Positions 15,847 through 20,230 of a stretch of DNA of 20,230 nucleotides are shown piece by piece. Both the position numbers and the translations under genes were made by a program. Under the pieces are notes generated by a model. The model was not told where the DNA came from and searched no databases. It saw nothing but the letters and a program-made list of their open reading frames with translations. Each line of letters starts with the position of its first letter. The first letter of the stretch is position 1. Origin of the DNA: JBLIKP01 sp047635375 (GTDB lineage: Bacteria > Bacteroidota > Bacteroidia > Sphingobacteriales > Sphingobacteriaceae); the NCBI GenBank assembly GCA_047635375.1, contig JBLIKP010000040.1:1-20230 (forward strand), in the 5' to 3' direction.

Positions 15847-16524
15847 ATGAAAGAATCTACGCCGGTTTATAAGGGATTTATTATAGGAATCTCCATTTAT
15901 TTACTTTGGTTAATTTCGCTTATTTTTCTTTTAAACCAGCCCATAGCCGAGTTTTCTTGGTGGATTATTCCTGCAATTTTTATCCAATCCCATCTATATA
16001 CTGGATTGTTTATTACAGCACATGATGGGATGCACGGCACAATCAGTTCTAATAAAAGGGCGAATAAATTTCTAGGATTTTTATGCACGGCAAGTTATGC
16101 CTTATTTTCCTTTAAAAAACTTAATGTTTCTCATTACAAGCACCACGATTTTGTGGGGGAAGATGAAGATCCAGATGTGCATTCTAAAGCCTTAATTCCT
16201 TGGTATTTTAAGTTTATGTTTGATTATTTAAGCATATTTCAATTGGTGGGAATGGCCATATTATTTAATGCTTTAAACGTGCTATTTGAGCTGCCCAATC
16301 TTGTTCTTTTCTGGGTGGTCCCAGCATTTTTAAGCACTTTTCAACTTTTTTATTTCGGCACCTACGTTCCGCATAAAGGAACTCCAGACAACAAACATAA
16401 AAGCACGACACTTTCAAAAAATCATTTTATAGCCTTTATTACCTGCTATTTTTTCGGGTACCATTATGAGCATCATGATCATCCTGAAGTGCCTTGGTGG
16501 GAATTATATAAATACAAGGCTTAG
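15847..16524 (+). CDS. crtW: Beta-carotene 4-ketolase (CrtW-like), fatty-acid-hydroxylase/desaturase fold
   Basis: A 225-residue membrane di-iron oxygenase. All histidine boxes are present: H59-D-x-x-H63 ('TAHDGMHGT'), H96-x-x-H-H100 ('HYKHH') and 'GYHYEHHDHPEVPWW' (204-218). The 'GLFITAHD-x-MHG' start, the 'FGTYVPH' segment (170-176) and the 'HPEVPWW' end are those of CrtW ketolases rather than CrtZ hydroxylases or acyl desaturases. It introduces a keto group at C4 of a beta ring, using O2 and an electron donor. The start is 2 bases after the ispH stop codon, so the genes are coupled. CrtR-type hydroxylases are related, so 3-hydroxylation is a less likely alternative. Confidence 0.88.
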   Translation: MKESTPVYKGFIIGISIYLLWLISLIFLLNQPIAEFSWWIIPAIFIQSHLYTGLFITAHDGMHGTISSNKRANKFLGFLCTASYALFSFKKLNVSHYKHHDFVGEDEDPDVHSKALIPWYFKFMFDYLSIFQLVGMAILFNALNVLFELPNLVLFWVVPAFLSTFQLFYFGTYVPHKGTPDNKHKSTTLSKNHFIAFITCYFFGYHYEHHDHPEVPWWELYKYKA

Positions 16525-16529
16525 GTTTT

Positions 16530-16556
16530 TTTGAAGGGAAAGAAATTTTAATTTTG
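16530..16556 (+). promoter_or_regulatory. Promoter of hemH
   Basis: TTTG (16530-16533) and TAATTTTG (16549-16556), a full match to TAnnTTTG, are separated by 15-16 bases, a little shorter than the usual 19-21. Transcription would start about 16 bases before the ATG at 16579. This separates hemH from the cruF-ispH-crtW operon. Confidence 0.55.
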
Positions 16557-16578
16557 CAGCCCAAATAAGGGATTCGAT

Positions 16579-17577
16579 ATGAAAGGAATATTATTAGTAA
16601 ATCTTGGGACACCTGATAGTCCGCAAACTCCTGATGTTAGAAAATACTTAAGAGAATTTTTGATGGACCGCCGGGTTATTGACGTCCCTTATTGGAAAAG
16701 ATTTGTGCTTGTTCAGGGGATTATTGCCCCTACACGTGCGCCAAAATCAGCGGTATGCTACAAAGAAATTTGGCTTGATGAAGGCTCTCCCTTAATGGTT
16801 CACGGGAAGAGTGTGACAAAAAAAATACAGGAGAAATTAGGAGCAGATTACAAGGTTGTCCTTGCTATGCGCTACCAAAGCCCGAGTATAGAAAACGGAT
16901 TGAAAGAGCTAATTGATGCAGGCGTGGATTCGATCAAAGTGGTAAGTATGTTCCCACATTATGCTAGTGCTTCCCTGGGTTCTGTGCAGGAGAAAGTAAT
17001 GGAAATTCTGTCGAAATACGAGGTGATTCCAGCGCTGGAAATAACAAGTAGCTTCCATGATATGCCAGAGATGATTCAGGCTTTCGCCGAAAGAGGAAGG
17101 CAATATCCAATAGACGATTACGATCATGTTTTATTTAGCTTCCATGGGTTGCCAGAAAGGCACATTAAAAAAGCCTGTAATTCCACCACATGCCTTCAGG
17201 GAGATTGCTGTGGTGCTATGGACGATAAAAACACGATGTGCTATCGTGCGCAATGTTTCGACACCGCAAGGCTTATCGCGAAGGAATTAAACCTTTCCGA
17301 AGACCGTTACACGATTTGCTTCCAGTCACGTTTAGGACGTGATCCATGGATAAAGCCTTATACGGTTGAAGAGGTTGAACGGCTTGGGAAAGAAGGTAAA
17401 AAGAAGGTTTTGGTTTTTTGTCCGGCCTTCGTTTGCGACTGTCTTGAAACTACCTTCGAAATCAGTACTGAATATCAAGAGGATTTTGAGAAGTTTGGGG
17501 GAGAAAAATTACAGCTTGTGGAAGGCTTAAATGATATGCCTCAATGGATAGACGCTTTGGAAAAACTGGCGAAATAA
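16579..17577 (+). CDS. hemH: Ferrochelatase
   Basis: 332 residues; inserts Fe2+ into protoporphyrin IX (or coproporphyrin III) in heme synthesis. 'LLVNLGTPDSP' at 5-15 is the N-terminal signature. The catalytic His is H189 ('FSFHGLP') and the conserved Glu is E290 ('CLETTFE'). A cysteine-rich segment follows the active-site loop: C200, C205, C210, C211, C221 and C226, with C281, C286 and C288 near the end. The first group could hold a metal or an iron-sulfur cluster, or simply be redox-active. It has its own promoter and a strong terminator, so it is probably monocistronic. Confidence 0.95.
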   Translation: MKGILLVNLGTPDSPQTPDVRKYLREFLMDRRVIDVPYWKRFVLVQGIIAPTRAPKSAVCYKEIWLDEGSPLMVHGKSVTKKIQEKLGADYKVVLAMRYQSPSIENGLKELIDAGVDSIKVVSMFPHYASASLGSVQEKVMEILSKYEVIPALEITSSFHDMPEMIQAFAERGRQYPIDDYDHVLFSFHGLPERHIKKACNSTTCLQGDCCGAMDDKNTMCYRAQCFDTARLIAKELNLSEDRYTICFQSRLGRDPWIKPYTVEEVERLGKEGKKKVLVFCPAFVCDCLETTFEISTEYQEDFEKFGGEKLQLVEGLNDMPQWIDALEKLAK

Positions 17578-17601
17578 TTCTAAAGAAAACGATTAATCTA
17601 C

Positions 17602-17634
17602 GCCTCGATTTTTACTTAAAATCGAGGCTTTTTT
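17602..17634 (+). terminator. Rho-independent terminator after hemH
   Basis: A perfect 11-bp stem (17602-17612 with 17618-17628) with a 5-base loop is followed by six Ts (17629-17634). It starts 25 bases after the hemH stop and separates hemH from mutL. Confidence 0.92.
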
Positions 17635-17707
17635 GGGTTAATTTATTTCCCATTCGGCGAGATTCTTTGCACCTTTACGTTTCCGAAAAATCAAACCTGA
17701 ATTTTAC

Positions 17708-19567
17708 ATGTCTGACGTTATCCATTTACTTACCGATGCAGTTGCGAACCAAATTGCCGCAGGAGAAGTTATCCAGCGTCCAGCGTCTGTGGTGAAGGAA
17801 ATGATGGAAAATTCGATTGACTCCGGCGCTACCGAAATTAAATTGGTAGTCAAAGATGCTGGAAAAGCGCTAGTTCAGGTTATCGATAACGGTTGTGGAA
17901 TGAGCGAAACTGATGCTCGTATGGCATTTGAACGTCATGCCACAAGTAAAATCAACAAAGCCGACGATCTTTTTGCGATAAAAACAATGGGTTTCCGTGG
18001 TGAGGCGATGGCTTCAATTGCCGCAATTTCCCATGTGGAGCTTAAAACACGTCAGGCAAGTGAAGAGGCCGGGACAGTAATCGTTGTTGAAGGAACCGCA
18101 GTTAAAAAGCACGAGCCTTGCGCTTCAACGGTAGGGACTTCTATAGCTGTGAAGAATTTGTTTTTCAATGTGCCCGCCCGAAGGAATTTTCTAAAATCCA
18201 ACCCTGTTGAATTACGGCATATATTCGAAGAATTTAACAGAGTAGCTTTGGCTCATCCAGGAATTGCCTTTCAGCTTTTTCATAATAACGATCAGATTTA
18301 TCAGCTTACCGCAGGAAATTTGAAACAACGCATTGTTGGAATCCTTGGTAAAAACTATAATGAACGGTTGGTCCCTGTGGAGGAAGCCACTGATATCGTA
18401 AATGTAAACGGATTTGTGGGGAAGCCTCAGCACGCAAAAAAAACGCGAGGGGAGCAATATTTCTTCGTAAACGACAGATTCATAAAATCCCCATACCTGA
18501 ATCACGCCGTTAATACAGCTTTTGATGAGCTTTTACCCGACGGTTCTTTTCCGCTTTATGTGTTGTTCATTGAAATCGATCCAGCAAAGATTGATATTAA
18601 CGTGCACCCCACCAAAACGGAAATTAAATTCGAGGAGGAACAGGCGGTTTACGCGATTATTAGATCGGCGGTTAAGCGTTCTTTGGGAAAATACAACATT
18701 AGCCCAACGCTTGATTTCGATAACGAGATGACCTTCAATAATTCTGGATTGTTCATGACCGGGAATGGTCAAGGATTAAATACGGGTGGTGCCCATAGCA
18801 TTACTCCAAACCCTTCGTCAGGAGGTGGCGGAAGCTCAAGTGGAGGGAATTGGGCGAGCAATTTTGATGCAGCCCGATCTCGTCCGCAAAATCAATGGGA
18901 GTCGCTTTTCGACCCAATTAGTGCAGACACTGAAACGCGCACGGTAGCTTCTCAAGAAGAATCCCTAATCAGCGGTGATGATTTGATAAGCAAGGAGGGT
19001 TACCCTACTTTTCAGTTCATGAAAAGGTACGTGGTTACTCATCTAAAGTCAGGGATTTTGGTGATCGACCAGCACTTGGCCCATGAGCGTATTCTTTTCG
19101 AGCGCTTTATGGCAACAATGGAGAAAGGCTCAGGAGCTTGTCAGCAAAGCCTGTTTCCTGAGCAAGTAGAATTTAACGCCGAGGATTTTGAGCTAATAAA
19201 GGTCATCATGGACGATTTACGTGCCTCGGGTTTTGATATAAGTGAATTTGGAAAGCGCACCGTGGTGGTAAATGGCCTCCCAGCCGATCTTCAACATTTT
19301 GAGGCCGGCGAAGTACTTCACGGACTATTGGAGTCGTTTAAGAAAAATGTGGCTTTAGTAAAGTTCGATAAACGCGAGCAGGTGGCTAAATCTTTAGCGG
19401 CTAAATCGGCGATACGTGTGGGGCAAACACTTTCAGAAATTGAAATGGCGGCGGTTATTGATGAGTTATTTTCATGTTCACAGCCCTATGCCGGAATCGG
19501 CGGAAAGCCAACACTGATAACGCTTGGCGCAGATGAGTTGGAAAGAAGATTTTCAAAAGGATTTTAA
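17708..19567 (+). CDS. mutL: DNA mismatch repair endonuclease MutL
   Basis: 619 residues. The GHKL ATPase half has E31 and N35 ('KEMMENSIDSGA'), 'DNGCGM' and 'TMGFRGEA', and the MutL start 'LTDAVANQIAAGEVIQRPASVVKE' in part. A Gly/Ser-rich linker (about residues 362-385) joins it to the C-terminal dimerisation domain. There the endonuclease motif reads D454-Q-H-L-A-H-E460-R-I-L-F-E465, close to the canonical DQHA(x)2E(x)4E with Ala to Leu at the fourth position. The later Cys/His metal motif is altered: 'CSQP' with C590 instead of CPHGRP. Nicking activity is therefore likely but not certain. The rhomboid gene follows after 55 bases. Confidence 0.95.
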   Translation: MSDVIHLLTDAVANQIAAGEVIQRPASVVKEMMENSIDSGATEIKLVVKDAGKALVQVIDNGCGMSETDARMAFERHATSKINKADDLFAIKTMGFRGEAMASIAAISHVELKTRQASEEAGTVIVVEGTAVKKHEPCASTVGTSIAVKNLFFNVPARRNFLKSNPVELRHIFEEFNRVALAHPGIAFQLFHNNDQIYQLTAGNLKQRIVGILGKNYNERLVPVEEATDIVNVNGFVGKPQHAKKTRGEQYFFVNDRFIKSPYLNHAVNTAFDELLPDGSFPLYVLFIEIDPAKIDINVHPTKTEIKFEEEQAVYAIIRSAVKRSLGKYNISPTLDFDNEMTFNNSGLFMTGNGQGLNTGGAHSITPNPSSGGGGSSSGGNWASNFDAARSRPQNQWESLFDPISADTETRTVASQEESLISGDDLISKEGYPTFQFMKRYVVTHLKSGILVIDQHLAHERILFERFMATMEKGSGACQQSLFPEQVEFNAEDFELIKVIMDDLRASGFDISEFGKRTVVVNGLPADLQHFEAGEVLHGLLESFKKNVALVKFDKREQVAKSLAAKSAIRVGQTLSEIEMAAVIDELFSCSQPYAGIGGKPTLITLGADELERRFSKGF

Positions 19568-19622
19568 ATCGGCAATCAATTATTGAACTAAATTGTTGAG
19601 GTTAATCACAGAAAAAAGATAA

Positions 19623-20230
19623 ATGAATTCAAATTATAGGCCTCAAGGCTTTAAGATGCTTCCTGAAATTGTCAAAAACCTATTAATCATTAACGGATTA
19701 ATGTTTTTCGCCACTTTCGTAATGACCAATACAATGGGGGTCGACCTTACTCGAATCCTAGGATTGCACTATTTTTCAAGTGAGTTTTTCAAGCCATATC
19801 AATTGGTTACTCACGTTTTTATGCATGGGAGTTTCATGCACCTTTTCTTAAACATGTTCGCCCTTTGGATGTTTGGTAATGTCCTTGAAAATCACTGGGG
19901 CCCCAAGAAATTTTTAATCTATTACTTTGTTACTGCTTTTGGTGCGGCAGGTTTGCACATTTTTGTGACATGGTTTGGAGTTCATGGGCTTGAACAAGGC
20001 ATTGAAGCGCTAAGGGTTTCCGGTACTCCTGAGGCATTCCAGACATTTATCACAGGCTATGTCCCCGACGGACTGAAAAGTCAGTTTGTCGAAGTGCGTA
20101 GTGCCTGGGAATCAAACCCTGGAAGTAGTCAGCTCCGTGAGCAAGCTTATAGCTACGCCAATCAATTGTACAGTATGGAGGTTAATACACCAGTTGTTGG
20201 TGCTTCGGGTGCTGTGTTTGGACTGCTGCT
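19623..20230 (+). CDS. Rhomboid-family intramembrane serine protease (3' truncated by window end)
   Basis: The first 202 residues are visible. Hydrophobic helices include 'LLIINGLMFFATFVMT' and the conserved 'HGSFMHLFLNMFALWMFG' (68-85). The catalytic Ser is S195 in 'GASGAVFG'. The partner His should lie past the window end. A long polar loop (about 122-188) sits between the helix ending 'HIFVTWFG' and the Ser motif. Relatives beside mutL in Bacteroidota often look like this, from general recollection. Substrate unknown. Confidence 0.9.
   Translation, partial: MNSNYRPQGFKMLPEIVKNLLIINGLMFFATFVMTNTMGVDLTRILGLHYFSSEFFKPYQLVTHVFMHGSFMHLFLNMFALWMFGNVLENHWGPKKFLIYYFVTAFGAAGLHIFVTWFGVHGLEQGIEALRVSGTPEAFQTFITGYVPDGLKSQFVEVRSAWESNPGSSQLREQAYSYANQLYSMEVNTPVVGASGAVFGLL

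Noticed and set aside
15847..16524. Acyl-lipid desaturase or CrtZ/CrtR hydroxylase
   Set aside because: The order and spacing of the His boxes, 'FGTYVPH' and the 'HPEVPWW' end fit CrtW best, and the operon partner is CruF.
1..20230. CRISPR array, tRNA, rRNA, insertion sequence or prophage
   Set aside because: No spaced repeats, cloverleaf-like tract, transposase, terminal inverted repeat or phage gene was seen on reading both strands.

Overview
The window is AT-rich bacterial DNA, very probably from a marine or aquatic Bacteroidota, most likely a flavobacterial or Cryomorphaceae-like lineage. Reasons: Bacteroidota-type promoters (TTG/TTTG, then TAnnTTTG), a 'MTKIEF' ECF sigma factor, a fused CrtYcd-type lycopene cyclase, a CruF carotenoid hydratase, a CrtW ketolase, bacillithiol synthesis by BshA, a GH3/beta-lactamase-fold fusion, and remnants of a hybrid two-component system. 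I see no phage, IS element, CRISPR array, tRNA or rRNA.

Layout. (1) 1-405: the 3' end of an unidentified gene, a short orphan reading frame and a clear terminator. (2) 404-5298, minus strand: a GH3/serine-hydrolase fusion lipid- or cell-envelope enzyme, then bshA, then trmN6. The bshA and trmN6 frames overlap by 8 bases. A small membrane protein gene at 5364 is divergent from this group. (3) 5717-6392, minus: a decayed gene in which a histidine-kinase piece is joined out of frame to receiver and AraC-type DNA-binding pieces that carry two internal stops. (4) 6457-9919, minus: a tight carotenoid operon of crtI, crtB, a small exported protein of unknown function and a lycopene cyclase. Upstream, a terminator separates it from an ECF sigma factor gene that has a near-consensus promoter. 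(5) 10550-11028: a 480-base intergenic region with repeats. (6) 11029-13179: a thioredoxin-domain (DUF255) protein with a lipoprotein-like N-terminus, converging on and overlapping murB. (7) 14255-16524, plus: a second carotenoid operon, cruF-ispH-crtW. (8) 16579-20230, plus: hemH with its own promoter and a strong terminator, mutL, and a rhomboid protease cut by the window end.

How the genes fit together. IspH makes IPP and DMAPP; CrtB makes phytoene; CrtI desaturates it to lycopene; the CrtYcd-type cyclase closes a beta ring; CruF hydrates an open end (1'-OH); CrtW adds a 4-keto group to a beta ring. Together these predict a monocyclic, 1'-hydroxylated 4-ketocarotenoid related to the flexixanthin/deoxyflexixanthin group. 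The usual partners CrtE, CrtD and CrtZ are not in the window. The pathway is split into two operons on opposite strands, with a sigma factor, the DUF255 gene and murB between them.

Nothing here is obviously a wholly new system. The best leads are the small exported protein inside the crt operon, the decayed regulator at the operon's 3' side, and two unexplained repeat or palindrome arrangements in intergenic regions.
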